Source: Chloroflexota bacterium (GTDB taxonomy: Bacteria; Chloroflexota; Dehalococcoidia; Bin125). Taken from it: 32,514 nucleotides of DNA. Shown here piece after piece: positions 8,635-17,123 of this stretch. The stretch is taken from assembly GCA_028873865.1 (NCBI GenBank), contig JAPPNI010000001.1, forward strand, positions 1 through 32,514, written 5' to 3'. The translations under genes and the position numbers were made by a program. Numbering within the stretch: the stretch's first letter is position 1; every line of letters starts with the position of its first letter. The notes beneath the pieces are model-generated. The model made no database searches and was not told the origin of the DNA. It saw only the letters and a program-made list of their open reading frames with translations.

Positions 8635-9546
8635 ATGCGATTCGGATTCTGGCCCGGCGCCTCCAACCCCTGGGCCGAAGTACTGACCGTCGCCCGACAC
8701 GCCGAGCGCACCGGCTGGGACCGCGTCTGGTTCGCCGACCACTTCATGCCCAACAAACCCGTCGGCGAGGACGCCTCCGACGAGATCATGCACGAGTCCT
8801 GGACCACCCTGGCCGCCTTCGCCTCGCGCATCCCGCGAATCAAGCTCGGACACATGGTCTCGGGCAACACCTACCGCCATCCGACCGTGACCGCCAAGAT
8901 GGCCGCCCAGATCGACATCATCTCCGGCGGACGCTTCATCCTCGGCCTCGGCGCCGCCTGGCAGGAGAACGAGCACCACGCCTACGGCATCCACTTCGGC
9001 ACGCTCAAGGAGCGCATGGACCGCTTCGAGGAGGCCTGCCAGCTGATCACCGAGATGTTCCGCTACGAGAAAACCAACTTCACCGGCGAGCACTACCAGC
9101 TCATCGACGCCCCGCTGGAACCCAAGCCGATCCAGACCCCGCTGCCCCTGATGATCGGCGGCGGCGGCGAGAAGCGCACCCTGCGCATCACCGCGAAGTA
9201 CGCCAACGAGTGGAACGTCTGGGGCACGCCCGAAACCCTCATCCATAAGCAGTCCGTCCTCGACGCCCACTGCGCCGACGTCGGCCGCGACCCCGCCGAA
9301 ATCGAGCGCTCCGCCTGCATGCTCCTGATGATGACCGACAACGAAGACGTCCTCGGCCCCATCCGAGCCAGCGGCCGCCCCGTCCTCGGAGGCTCCAACG
9401 ACGAAATCAAGCAAACCGTCCAGGCCTACATCGACGCCGGAGTCGACGAACTGATCCTGCCGGACTTCACGCTGGGCGCGAACGCGTTCCAGCGGACGGA
9501 GCAAATGGACCGCTTCATCGAACAAATCGCCCCCGAGTTTCGGTAA
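8635..9546 (+). CDS. LLM-class (luciferase-like) F420/FMN-dependent oxidoreductase
   Basis: A 303-residue luciferase-like TIM-barrel protein. The N-terminal RFGFWPGASNPWAEVLTVAR and the block SGNTYRHPTVTAKMAAQIDI followed by SGGRFILGLGAAW are characteristic of the F420-dependent branch (TIGR03560-like). IGGGGEKRTLRITAKYANEW is the usual cofactor-phosphate region. Such enzymes use reduced F420 or FMN to reduce or oxidise small organic molecules; the substrate cannot be read from sequence. An AAAGAAG ribosome site precedes the ATG, and a TAGCCT element around 8596 could be a -10. Its codons end strongly in C. Confidence 0.85.
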   Translation: MRFGFWPGASNPWAEVLTVARHAERTGWDRVWFADHFMPNKPVGEDASDEIMHESWTTLAAFASRIPRIKLGHMVSGNTYRHPTVTAKMAAQIDIISGGRFILGLGAAWQENEHHAYGIHFGTLKERMDRFEEACQLITEMFRYEKTNFTGEHYQLIDAPLEPKPIQTPLPLMIGGGGEKRTLRITAKYANEWNVWGTPETLIHKQSVLDAHCADVGRDPAEIERSACMLLMMTDNEDVLGPIRASGRPVLGGSNDEIKQTVQAYIDAGVDELILPDFTLGANAFQRTEQMDRFIEQIAPEFR

Positions 9547-9572
9547 GGAGGCGCCTTGGAGAGGTACCGTTG

Positions 9573-10118
9573 ATGCCCGATCCCTCGTTCGAGGAGTTCG
9601 TCGCGCGCACAAGGGCCGAGTTCCTCGACGGCGCCCGGACCTTGCCCTGGGACGAGATCTGGCTGCGCATGGCCAACGCGCGGTTTGCGCTGATCGACGC
9701 GATCCAGGATGTGACCCAGGAGCAGGCCGACTGGACGCCGGACAAGATGGACTCGGAGGATGAGTCGACCTGGTCGATTGGCGAGATCATGCGGCATGTG
9801 ATCACGGCTTCGCCGAATATCGCCGAGATCATCGCGGCGACGGCGAACGGCACGACTGTGGTGAAGGGTCCGCCGGGGCAGATCACGGCGCCGGCGTCGG
9901 ATGTGGATGATCTTCGGTTGCAGGTGACGTCGGTGAGCGAGCGGTTGCTCAGTGTTGGGAATGCACTGCCTGAAGCGATTGATCAGGAGACGACGGTGCC
10001 GCACGCGTTCTTCGGGGATCTGCCGTCGATGGCGTGGCCGCTATTCCAGGCGTTCCACGACGGTGATCACACGCGACAGATCATCACCCTCAAGTCGCAC
10101 CCGGATTTTCCGCCTTAG
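9573..10118 (+). CDS. DinB-family putative metal-dependent protein
   Basis: A 181-residue helical protein with the DinB/YfiT four-helix pattern. The likely three-His metal site is His75 (EIMRHVITAS) plus His162 and His166 (FHDGDHTRQI). Members include thiol-S-transferases and damage-inducible proteins; the activity here is unknown. The ATG at 9573 is chosen over a TTG one codon upstream because GGAGAGG lies eight bases before it. It begins 26 bases after the luciferase-like gene, so the two are probably co-transcribed. Its TAG overlaps the TAA of the convergent DUF429 gene. Confidence 0.8.
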   Translation: MPDPSFEEFVARTRAEFLDGARTLPWDEIWLRMANARFALIDAIQDVTQEQADWTPDKMDSEDESTWSIGEIMRHVITASPNIAEIIAATANGTTVVKGPPGQITAPASDVDDLRLQVTSVSERLLSVGNALPEAIDQETTVPHAFFGDLPSMAWPLFQAFHDGDHTRQIITLKSHPDFPP

Positions 10119-10852
10119 GGCTTCGGCGCGACGATATAGCCGTTCAGGTCGCCGATCATTTCCCAGCGCTCGGGTTCATTCCAGATCAGCCAAGCGGCGA
10201 GGGCGCATGTCAGCCCATCGAGGGTGTCGTCGAGGCGCTTGAGGCTCTTACCTCTGGCGTTTCGGGCGGTTTCGGGATGCAAGGCACGGGCGACATCTTC
10301 GTGCTCGAAGAGGTTGGGCGCCTCTTGCTCGATCAGTAATTGCAGGTGTCCCTGGTACTGATGCAGGCCGGCTCGCTTCTGCGCGACACGGCCTTTCTTG
10401 TACAGGATCCGTTCGGCCAGGTTGAAGAGACGAACGTGGATCGTATGCGGAAACACCTCAACCGCTGTACGACCTGTTCGATCGCTGCACAACAGACTTG
10501 CTGGGTCCAGCGTGAAGCCTGACGACTCCAGGGCTTTGCCGAGATCGATGCCTGCCGTGTACCCACGCCTGACGGCCAGCGAAGGGTGATAGGCCGACGC
10601 CTTATAGCGGCCGAACATGCTGGCGATCTTGCTTTCAGCGCGTCGTTCTTCGTTGTAGATCAACGGAGCGTCGATTGTGACGACGACAGGTCCGTCGACG
10701 GCGGTGACTGCATCAGCGAGCTTCGCGGTCTCGCAGGCAGCCGCTTCAAGCCGAGTACAACGGAGACTCTCCCGCGAGTCGCCTTCGAGCCAGCAGATGC
10801 CGCTTTCGTTCTTGGTGGTCCAGGCGAGGTCGAGGCCGATGAAGGTGGGCAT
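10115..10852 (-). CDS. DUF429 family protein (RNase H-fold predicted nuclease)
   Basis: A 245-residue DUF429 protein. The family motifs are present in order: GLDLAW with Asp8, TIDAPL with Asp61, VEVFPH with Glu132, and a C-terminal DDTLDGLTCALAAWL with Asp208/209/212. These acidic residues match the RNase H-like metal site, so a nuclease role is predicted for the family but not demonstrated here. Base composition is slightly less GC-rich than its neighbours. It converges on the DinB gene with a four-base overlap at the stop codons, leaving no room for a terminator between them. Confidence 0.8.
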   Translation of the reverse strand: MPTFIGLDLAWTTKNESGICWLEGDSRESLRCTRLEAAACETAKLADAVTAVDGPVVVTIDAPLIYNEERRAESKIASMFGRYKASAYHPSLAVRRGYTAGIDLGKALESSGFTLDPASLLCSDRTGRTAVEVFPHTIHVRLFNLAERILYKKGRVAQKRAGLHQYQGHLQLLIEQEAPNLFEHEDVARALHPETARNARGKSLKRLDDTLDGLTCALAAWLIWNEPERWEMIGDLNGYIVAPKP

Positions 10853-10873
10853 GGTAGGGCTGTGCTGCTGTTG

Positions 10874-10904
10874 GCGAGATACCCGCGGCGAGCGCGGGTA
10901 TGAC
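10874..10904 (+). repeat. dispersed palindromic repeat (family 1)
   Basis: It begins GCGAGATACCCGC and ends GCGGGTATGAC. Arms ATACCCGC/GCGGGTAT pair perfectly. Compared with the 5181 copy, two arm positions differ on both sides in a pair-preserving way. It lies between the DUF429 and crotonase genes. Confidence 0.7.
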
Positions 10905-10913
10905 AGACCCTAT

Positions 10914-11804
10914 CTACCGATTGCGCGGGGCCTGGGAGTAGTCGCCGAAGGGGCCGTCTCTCCAGGCGAGGGCTCCCTTGAGGCCTTCGTCGCGCATCCG
11001 GCGGGACCACTCGTAATGCTGGCTGGTGAAGGTGCCGACGGCGTCGAGGTCGGTCGAGGAGCGCAGCGAGGAGTAGATGCCCATGTTCTCGTAGAAGCGG
11101 TTGACGTGGACCTTGAGCTGGGCCAGGTGGTCGGCGGGCAGGTTGGAGACGCGCTCGGCCAGGGCCATCGTCTTCTCTTCGAGTTCGTCGCGCGGGACGG
11201 CGTAGTTGATCAGGTTGAGTTCGGCCGCTTCCGTGGCGCGGATCGGGTCGCCGGTGTAGAAGAGCTCTTTGGCCTTGCGCATGTTGGTCAGCAGGGGCAG
11301 GATGGCCGAGGTGCGCGAGCCGGCGAAGCGCAGGCCTGGGTGGCCGATCTGGGTGTCCTCGGCGGCAACGACGAGGTCGGCCATCATCGAGAGCTCGAAG
11401 CCGCCGGCGATGGCGTAGCCGTGCAGCTGGGCGATGGTGATCTTCTGCATGTTCCAGAAGTAGAGCCAGATGTCGGTGACGCGAGCCATGCCGCCGCGGA
11501 TGCCCATGATCAGGCGGTTGCCGTCGTCGTCGACGGTGCGGAAGCGTCGGTGGACGGCGTCGGCGCCGTAGCCGCCGGCCGGGGTCAGGTCGTAGCCGGC
11601 GGAGAAGGTGCGGCCGGCGCCCTTGACGATGATGACGCGGACATCGTCGTCGGCCTCGAAATGCTCGCAGGCGTCGCGGAAGTCGTAGATCAGCTCCTGC
11701 GAGAGCGCGTTCATTTTCTCGGGGCGGTTGAGCGTGAGTACGCCGATGCGGTCGTCGGTACCGGTGCGCTCGAGCAGGACGTTCTCGAAGGTTGGGAGGG
11801 ACAT
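10914..11804 (-). CDS. enoyl-CoA hydratase/isomerase (crotonase) family protein
   Basis: A 296-residue crotonase-fold protein. The CoA-binding and oxyanion-hole segments are visible: GRTFSAGYDL (65-73) and GYAIAGGFELSMMADL (129-144). The first catalytic Glu of true hydratases is kept (Glu137), but the second is Gly157 (GHPGL in place of xxPEL). It may be an isomerase, a hydrolase or another crotonase reaction rather than a standard hydratase. The start at 11804 is chosen because GGAG lies nine bases upstream and homology to the family begins there; the open frame continues upstream without coding character. A divergent solute-binding gene starts 82 bases away. Confidence 0.85.
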   Translation of the reverse strand: MSLPTFENVLLERTGTDDRIGVLTLNRPEKMNALSQELIYDFRDACEHFEADDDVRVIIVKGAGRTFSAGYDLTPAGGYGADAVHRRFRTVDDDGNRLIMGIRGGMARVTDIWLYFWNMQKITIAQLHGYAIAGGFELSMMADLVVAAEDTQIGHPGLRFAGSRTSAILPLLTNMRKAKELFYTGDPIRATEAAELNLINYAVPRDELEEKTMALAERVSNLPADHLAQLKVHVNRFYENMGIYSSLRSSTDLDAVGTFTSQHYEWSRRMRDEGLKGALAWRDGPFGDYSQAPRNR

Positions 11805-11886
11805 GGGTTGGTCTCCAGCTGATGGCGGTGAAGAGACAGTCAGTCCGACCCAGCGTAGCCGACGGTCATTGATAGGCTTCTTCGAT

Positions 11887-13713
11887 ATGAAGAACGGAGC
11901 GAGGTCGGTCATGAGACCAATTCTGGCGGCGTTGGTCGCCGTTGCCGCGGTGCTGCTGGCCTGCAGCGATGAGATTCCTACGGTGCCTGTCGACCCGGAG
12001 GACGGGGAGCCGGGCACGGTTTCCAGCCTCGTAGCGAATGCGGATGCGTTTGAGTACGAGATCGGCGAGTACGGCGGGACGCTGACATTCGCGACCATTG
12101 CGGAGCCGTTGACGCTGAACCTGGCCCTGGCCAATGACTCGGGCTCGGCGGGCGTGCTGGGCAATCTGTTTGAGGGGCTGACCGAGATCTCGTGGCTGAC
12201 GGGCGAGCCGCAGCCCAACCTGGCTCACACCTGGGACGTCTCGGCCGACGGCCTGACCTGGACCTTCTATCTGCGCCGCGACGTTCGCTGGCACGACGGC
12301 GAGCCGTTCACGGCGGCCGATGTCGAGTTCACGTTCAACCAGATCATTTACAACGAGGAGATCCCGACATCGACTCGGGCGACGTTCAACTTCCGCCTGC
12401 TGAACGAGAACGGCGAGTGGCAGGTCGCGCCGATGACGGTGGAGGCGGTCGACGACTATACCGTGCAGTGCGTCCTGCCGGTGTCGTTTGCCCCGTTCCT
12501 GCGTTCGATGGCGACGGCGATCTACCCGCAGCACATCCTGCAGCCGTACGTCGACGCGGGCACGTTCAACGAGGCCTGGGGGATCGACACCGATCCATCG
12601 GAGATCGTCGGTACGGGTCCATTCCTGATCGAGGAGTACGTGAGCGGTGAACGGGTGGTGTTCAGCCGCAATTCCGACTACTGGCTGACCGACGACGAAG
12701 GCAATCGCCTGCCGTATCTCGACCGGATCGTCCAGGTGATCGTGCCGGATCTGGACAGCGAACTGGAAGCGTTTCGCAGCGGAGTGGCCGACGTTCACGG
12801 CGTGCTCGGGCATGAGTTCGCCGACCTGGAACCACTACAGGAGGACGAGAACTTCAGCATCCACCGACGGGGACCGAATTTCGGCTCGACCTTCCTGGCC
12901 TTCAACCAGAACCAGGGGACCAATCCGGAGAGCGACGAGGCGTACCTCTCCGAGGAGAAGCTGTACTGGTTCGGCAACCTGGAGTTTCGGCGGGCGGTGG
13001 CTCACGTCGTCGATAAGGACGCGATCATCGAGCAGGTTCAGCATGGGCTGGGATACCCACAATGGTCACCGATCAGTCCGGCAACGGGCAACTTCCACAA
13101 TCCCGAGGTCGCAACTTATGAGTATGACCTCGAACGGGCCAATGCGATCCTCGATGAACTCGACTGGACCGACCGCGACGGCGACGGGTTCCGCGAGGAT
13201 GACCGGGGCAACGAGATCGCATTCGTGATGGCGACCAACGAAGGCAACACCGTGCGCGAGCAGGTGACGGAGATCATCCACCGGGGAATGACCGAGATCG
13301 GACTGAACGTCGATTTCCAGATCGTCGACTTCGGCGAACTGGTTGGCCAACTAACTGCGTCCTACGACTGGGATGCGATCGTAATCGGCTTCACCGGCGG
13401 GCCCGATCCGTACAGCGGCATCGTGCTCTGGCACAGCTCAGAGAATCTGCACCTCTGGTACCCCAACCAGGAGGAGCCGGCGTCGGCATGGGAAGCAGAG
13501 CTGGACGACCTCTACATCCGCGCCAGCCAGGAACTGGATCGAGAGCTGAGATTCGAGCTGTACCACCGGGCCCAGGAGCTCGTGGCCGAGAACCTGCCGT
13601 TGATCTACACGTCACACGCCGAGCGCCTGAACGCGGTCCGGAACGTCTTCGGCAACACGACGCCGACGCTGTATGGGTTGTGGGACGTGCGCTACCTGTA
13701 TCGGACGGACTAG
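11887..13713 (+). CDS. ABC transporter family-5 solute-binding lipoprotein
   Basis: A 608-residue SBP_bac_5 protein of the peptide/nickel/opine type. The N-terminus is a lipoprotein signal: a basic n-region, a hydrophobic core, then LLAC with Cys26. The mature start is a Pro/Asp/Glu-rich linker. GGTLTFATIAEPLTLNLALA and LAHTWDVSADGLTWTFYLR are typical of the family, as is WHDGEPFTAADVEFTF. No permease or ATPase gene lies nearby, so partners must be elsewhere. The start at 11887 is favoured by a TAGGCT element eight bases upstream (leaderless pattern) and a basic n-region. The ATG at 11911 has a GCGAGG site and would also give a lipoprotein. Confidence 0.88.
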   Translation: MKNGARSVMRPILAALVAVAAVLLACSDEIPTVPVDPEDGEPGTVSSLVANADAFEYEIGEYGGTLTFATIAEPLTLNLALANDSGSAGVLGNLFEGLTEISWLTGEPQPNLAHTWDVSADGLTWTFYLRRDVRWHDGEPFTAADVEFTFNQIIYNEEIPTSTRATFNFRLLNENGEWQVAPMTVEAVDDYTVQCVLPVSFAPFLRSMATAIYPQHILQPYVDAGTFNEAWGIDTDPSEIVGTGPFLIEEYVSGERVVFSRNSDYWLTDDEGNRLPYLDRIVQVIVPDLDSELEAFRSGVADVHGVLGHEFADLEPLQEDENFSIHRRGPNFGSTFLAFNQNQGTNPESDEAYLSEEKLYWFGNLEFRRAVAHVVDKDAIIEQVQHGLGYPQWSPISPATGNFHNPEVATYEYDLERANAILDELDWTDRDGDGFREDDRGNEIAFVMATNEGNTVREQVTEIIHRGMTEIGLNVDFQIVDFGELVGQLTASYDWDAIVIGFTGGPDPYSGIVLWHSSENLHLWYPNQEEPASAWEAELDDLYIRASQELDRELRFELYHRAQELVAENLPLIYTSHAERLNAVRNVFGNTTPTLYGLWDVRYLYRTD

Positions 13714-13839
13714 CTGCCAACGAACGGCCAGCCAGGCACTTTGGCGCACCTCGACAACGAGTCAGTCGACGGCCTATCTTGTTATCGAGTAGACATTTGC
13801 CCGCGCGGGAGTGTCCGCGACTGCCCGAGGAGCCTGACG

Positions 13840-14907
13840 ATGGTGACCGTTGACAAGCTGGACGAACTTCAGATAGAGCCGGAGGTTCCTGAGCTGGACC
13901 TTTCCTGGCTCAACCTCGATACCGAATGGGGCGTCAGCGCCGAACCTGGCCGCAAGGGTCTGACCCTGCAGCAGATCAACAAGACGCTGTATGGCGACAT
14001 CCCGGCGACCTCGGATGACAGCTCGGCGCGGCCTCGGGGCGCGGCGGCGCCCGAGGGCGCGACTCCGCGGATGACGCCCTGGGTGCTGGGCGATGCGACG
14101 GAGACCTTCTCGGACTCGGCCGGACTGTTGTACGACGAGGCGGTTTCGCGGCAGTGGTCGTCGGCGACCGACATTCCCTGGGACACGCTGGACGAGCTGC
14201 CGGAGGACATCGAACGGGCGATGGTGCAGCTCTGCACCTCGCTGACCGAGGTCGAGTTCATCGCGGGCGACGTGCCGGGCAAGTGGCTGCCGCGGATTGC
14301 CGCCGACCACTACGAGTCGGGCCTGTTCCTGATGTCGCAGGTGATGGACGAGGCGCGTCACACCGACGTGTTCCGCAAGCGCGCTCTGGCCAACGGCGGC
14401 GGTCTGCTGCTGCAGGGCGGCGGCGGCGGTCTACGGCAGATCCTCGAGGCCGAGGACTTCACCCAGATGTCCTCGATGCTGCACATCCTCGGCGAGGGCT
14501 TTGTCCAGTCGCTCTTCCGCCTGGGCGAGCTGATCGCGCACAACGAGGCCGAGAAGCGGATCTTCCGCCTGGCCGCGCAGGACGAGTCGCGCCACGTCGC
14601 TTACGGCGTCACGCACCTGAAGTACACGCTGGAGCATGAGCCAGAGAAGGCCGAGGAAGTCCACTGGACGCTCGACATGTTCGAGGACACGCTGGTCGAC
14701 CCGGATCAGGCGAATCCCGGACTCGCCGGCGCGCTGGTCTACCTGCTGGGCGACGGCGATGTCGACGAGGGCTGGCGATTGTTCTGGCACGTGCGGCGCA
14801 AGCAGGTGCTGGAGTACCTGCACCGGCTCGACGTGGCCGGTCTGGGCGGCCGTCTGGAGACCGGTCGGCTGCACCCGGCGCTGGCGGGCGCACTCGACGA
14901 GAACTAG
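13840..14907 (+). CDS. ferritin-like (R2-like diiron) protein, ligands intact
   Basis: A 355-residue ferritin-like superfamily protein, probably a diiron oxidase or oxygenase component. The four-helix bundle (about 125-265) has a complete set of candidate ligands: Glu137 or Glu139 in helix 1, Glu171 and His174 in DEARH, Glu219 in LGEGF, and Glu249 and His252 in DESRH. Spacings of 32 and 30 residues fit the R2/monooxygenase pattern. The reaction and substrate are unknown. GAGGAG lies seven bases before the chosen ATG. A paralogue follows at 14979. Convergent and co-directional neighbours give no reductase or ferredoxin partner. Confidence 0.82.
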   Translation: MVTVDKLDELQIEPEVPELDLSWLNLDTEWGVSAEPGRKGLTLQQINKTLYGDIPATSDDSSARPRGAAAPEGATPRMTPWVLGDATETFSDSAGLLYDEAVSRQWSSATDIPWDTLDELPEDIERAMVQLCTSLTEVEFIAGDVPGKWLPRIAADHYESGLFLMSQVMDEARHTDVFRKRALANGGGLLLQGGGGGLRQILEAEDFTQMSSMLHILGEGFVQSLFRLGELIAHNEAEKRIFRLAAQDESRHVAYGVTHLKYTLEHEPEKAEEVHWTLDMFEDTLVDPDQANPGLAGALVYLLGDGDVDEGWRLFWHVRRKQVLEYLHRLDVAGLGGRLETGRLHPALAGALDEN

Positions 14908-14929
14908 GACGCGTCAGACGAGTTCAACG

Positions 14930-14959
14930 GCGGCGCGGGTTGCGACCCGCGCCGCTTTT
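14930..14959 (+). terminator. intrinsic terminator between the two ferritin-like genes
   Basis: An 11-base perfect GC-rich stem (14930-14940 with 14945-14955) closes a TGCG loop and is followed directly by TTTT. It lies 22 bases after one gene and only 19 bases before the start of the next, whose ribosome site follows the T-run. Confidence 0.8.
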
Positions 14960-14978
14960 GTCTGTGGAGGAGATCAGT

Positions 14979-16073
14979 ATGCCCGACAACGATGTGATCG
15001 CCGCCGCGAAAGAACGGCTGGAGCAGTCGGGGCTGCCCTCGGACTGGCTGGACATTCCGGTGCACTGGGGCGTCAAGGCGAAGGAGCAGGCCACGCCGGA
15101 GAACGGCGGCTTGCGCTTCGAGTACCTGAACGTCGATGTGTACGGGGAAGTGCCCGAGTACTGGGACAACAACACGGAGATCCCGCGCGGCGCGGTGCCA
15201 GACACCCGCACCGAGCAGATGGGCTACTCGATCTTCAACAAGTCCGAGGTCTGGTCGGACCTCTGCGCGGGGTTGTACGAGGACGCCATTGCTGACCGCT
15301 GGAACTCGTCCTCCGACGTCCCCTGGGACTCGCTGGAGCCGATCGGCGCCGATCTGGAACGCGCCGTCTGCCAGATTGCGACGTTGATGTCGGAGTACGG
15401 CTGGACGAAGGCGCAGACGACCGGGCGCTGGCTGCAGGAGATCTCGTACGGATACATCGAGGTGAAGCTGTTCCTTGGCACGGTCGTCTTTGACGGGGCG
15501 CGGCTGTATGAGGTCTGGCGCAAGCGGGCGCTGGCGAACGGCGGCGGACTTGGCCGCGGCGGGCGCAACTGGAAGTTCCTGCCGCTGACCCAGAGCTATA
15601 CGTTCTCGGAGTTCGTGGTTGCATCGATCATGCACGATTCGATGCTGCTGGCCCTGCTGCGTCACGGCGAGCAGCTCGCGCAGACTGAAGCGGAGCGCAA
15701 GATCTACGAGCTCTGCCAGCAGGACATCGAGCGGCACCTGGCGTACTTCGTCGATCACATGCGCTACCTGATGCTCAAGGAGCCGGTGCGCCGCGAAGAG
15801 ATTCACCGCTACATGAACAAGGCCGAGTGGTACCTGGCCAAGGACGGCGACGACACGCTCTACAGTGCGCTCGCGGTGATCATGGGCGACGGCCGGGAGG
15901 GCGCCGAGGAAGCGATGGCCGACGTGGCCGAGCTGCGGCGTGAGCAGATTGAGACCTACCTCGGATATCTGAGGCAGTGCCACCTGGCCGATCGGGAAGA
16001 TCGGTTGAACGAGGAACTGCGCAAGTGGGCCGGGATGGTCGAGTTGGAGGAAGAGGAGAAGATCCCGGTGTAG
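14979..16073 (+). CDS. ferritin-like paralogue with degenerate metal site
   Basis: A 364-residue paralogue of the preceding protein. Shared blocks include W-L-D/N-I/L..WGV near the N-terminus, RW.SS.D.PWD.L and an identical RKRALANGGG. Ligand positions have changed: Glu139 kept at the first site, then Gly, and Gly173 and Leu176 in DGARL where the partner has DEARH. Asp220 replaces Glu219, and Ile250 with conserved His253 in DIERH replaces DESRH. It is unlikely to bind a normal diiron centre. It may be a structural partner of the first protein, like the beta subunit of bacterial multicomponent monooxygenases (inference). GGAGGAG precedes its ATG; a terminator separates it from the first gene. 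Confidence 0.8.
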   Translation: MPDNDVIAAAKERLEQSGLPSDWLDIPVHWGVKAKEQATPENGGLRFEYLNVDVYGEVPEYWDNNTEIPRGAVPDTRTEQMGYSIFNKSEVWSDLCAGLYEDAIADRWNSSSDVPWDSLEPIGADLERAVCQIATLMSEYGWTKAQTTGRWLQEISYGYIEVKLFLGTVVFDGARLYEVWRKRALANGGGLGRGGRNWKFLPLTQSYTFSEFVVASIMHDSMLLALLRHGEQLAQTEAERKIYELCQQDIERHLAYFVDHMRYLMLKEPVRREEIHRYMNKAEWYLAKDGDDTLYSALAVIMGDGREGAEEAMADVAELRREQIETYLGYLRQCHLADREDRLNEELRKWAGMVELEEEEKIPV

Positions 16074-16086
16074 CCTCCGCTCGGCG

Positions 16087-17037
16087 CTACGCCAGGCAGC
16101 GGAGGGGTTGGCCGCCGTTGAACTCGATCATCTGGCCGAAGGCGGTGACCATGTCGATCTCGGCGCCCCATTCCTCACCCCGGATCTCGCTGTAGGCGCG
16201 GTGGAGGTTGCCGACGATTCGCTCTTCGTCGGTCCATTCGCCGAAGCGGCCGAGGTCGAGATCCTGGGCCGCGGCGAGTGGATCGACATCGGCATCGAAT
16301 GCGGCTTTGGCGGAATCCTGAACGAACTCGAGGTAGGCGTCGACCTCGTCGAGCACGGAGGCGTCGGCGACCGGACCGTGACCGGCGATGACAGTCTCGA
16401 TGGGCAACTCCTTCAAGCGGTCCAGCGCCGAGCGCCAGCCGGCGACCGAGCCCATCAGGGCGAACGGCGTGCCCTGATTGAAGATGATGTCGCCAGCAAT
16501 GAGGATCCGGCGCTCGGGAATCCAGACGACGGCGTCGGTGTTGGTGTGCGCGGGCGAGACGTAGATGAGCTGCAATTCGAGGTCGCCGGCGTAGAGCGTC
16601 ATGGTGTCGTCGAAGACGACGTTGGGCGCGACCGGCGTGACGTCTCCCCACTCGACGGTGGGGAACATCACCGAGACTCGCTCCAGCTGACCGGGGGCTT
16701 CGCGCAGGATCTGGTCTCGGCAGTTGCGGTGGCCGATGATCACGGCGTCGTCGCTGAAGAGGCAGTTGCCGTAGGTGTGATCCATGTGCGCGTGCGTGTT
16801 GACCAGGGTGCGCACGGGATTTGAGGAGAGGCGCTTGATCGCCTCGCGGAAGAGGCGGGTGCGTCGCTCATTGGCGCAGGCGTCGATCGCGATGACCTGG
16901 TCGCCGACGTCGACAAATGCGGGGTTGTTCAGGCACCAGGAGCCGTCGTGCTGGATGTAGGCGAAGATGCCGTCCGAGACTTCGACCACTTCGGGGTCGG
17001 GGAGGATGTCAGAGGGGGTGGTGTGTTCCGTGCTCAT
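16087..17037 (-). CDS. metallo-beta-lactamase-fold hydrolase
   Basis: A 316-residue MBL-fold protein. The zinc motif THAHMDH provides His82, His84, Asp86 and His87; His164 (SPAHTNTD), Asp183 (AGDIIF) and His220 (AGHGP) complete a two-zinc site. Members hydrolyse thioesters, lactones or similar bonds. The combination of a DGIFAYIQHDGSW start and an extended C-terminal domain (about 225-316) resembles uncharacterised cyclase/glyoxalase II-like proteins. The substrate is unknown. Its stop lies 13 bases from the stop of the convergent ferritin-like gene. The ribosome site is weak. Confidence 0.85.
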   Translation of the reverse strand: MSTEHTTPSDILPDPEVVEVSDGIFAYIQHDGSWCLNNPAFVDVGDQVIAIDACANERRTRLFREAIKRLSSNPVRTLVNTHAHMDHTYGNCLFSDDAVIIGHRNCRDQILREAPGQLERVSVMFPTVEWGDVTPVAPNVVFDDTMTLYAGDLELQLIYVSPAHTNTDAVVWIPERRILIAGDIIFNQGTPFALMGSVAGWRSALDRLKELPIETVIAGHGPVADASVLDEVDAYLEFVQDSAKAAFDADVDPLAAAQDLDLGRFGEWTDEERIVGNLHRAYSEIRGEEWGAEIDMVTAFGQMIEFNGGQPLRCLA

Positions 17038-17090
17038 TTGATCAGGCTCGTTTCGTGTTGTCTCTCGGTTCCAGGGCTGTCCGACGTAGA

Positions 17091-17120
17091 GCGAGATTGC
17101 CGTGGCAAGCGGGCAATGAC
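17091..17120 (+). repeat. dispersed palindromic repeat (family 1), slightly degenerate
   Basis: It begins GCGAGATTGCCGTGG and ends GGGCAATGAC. Arms ATTGCC/GGCAAT pair. One base is missing compared with the 31-base copies. It ends four bases before the SDR stop codon and sits between the SDR and MBL genes. Confidence 0.65.
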
Positions 17121-17123
17121 AAT

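Noticed and set aside
11805..12218. Upstream extension of the crotonase open frame over the divergent solute-binding gene
   Set aside because: The added residues are Ser/Pro-rich with no homology, and the ATG at 11804 has a ribosome site exactly where the family fold begins.
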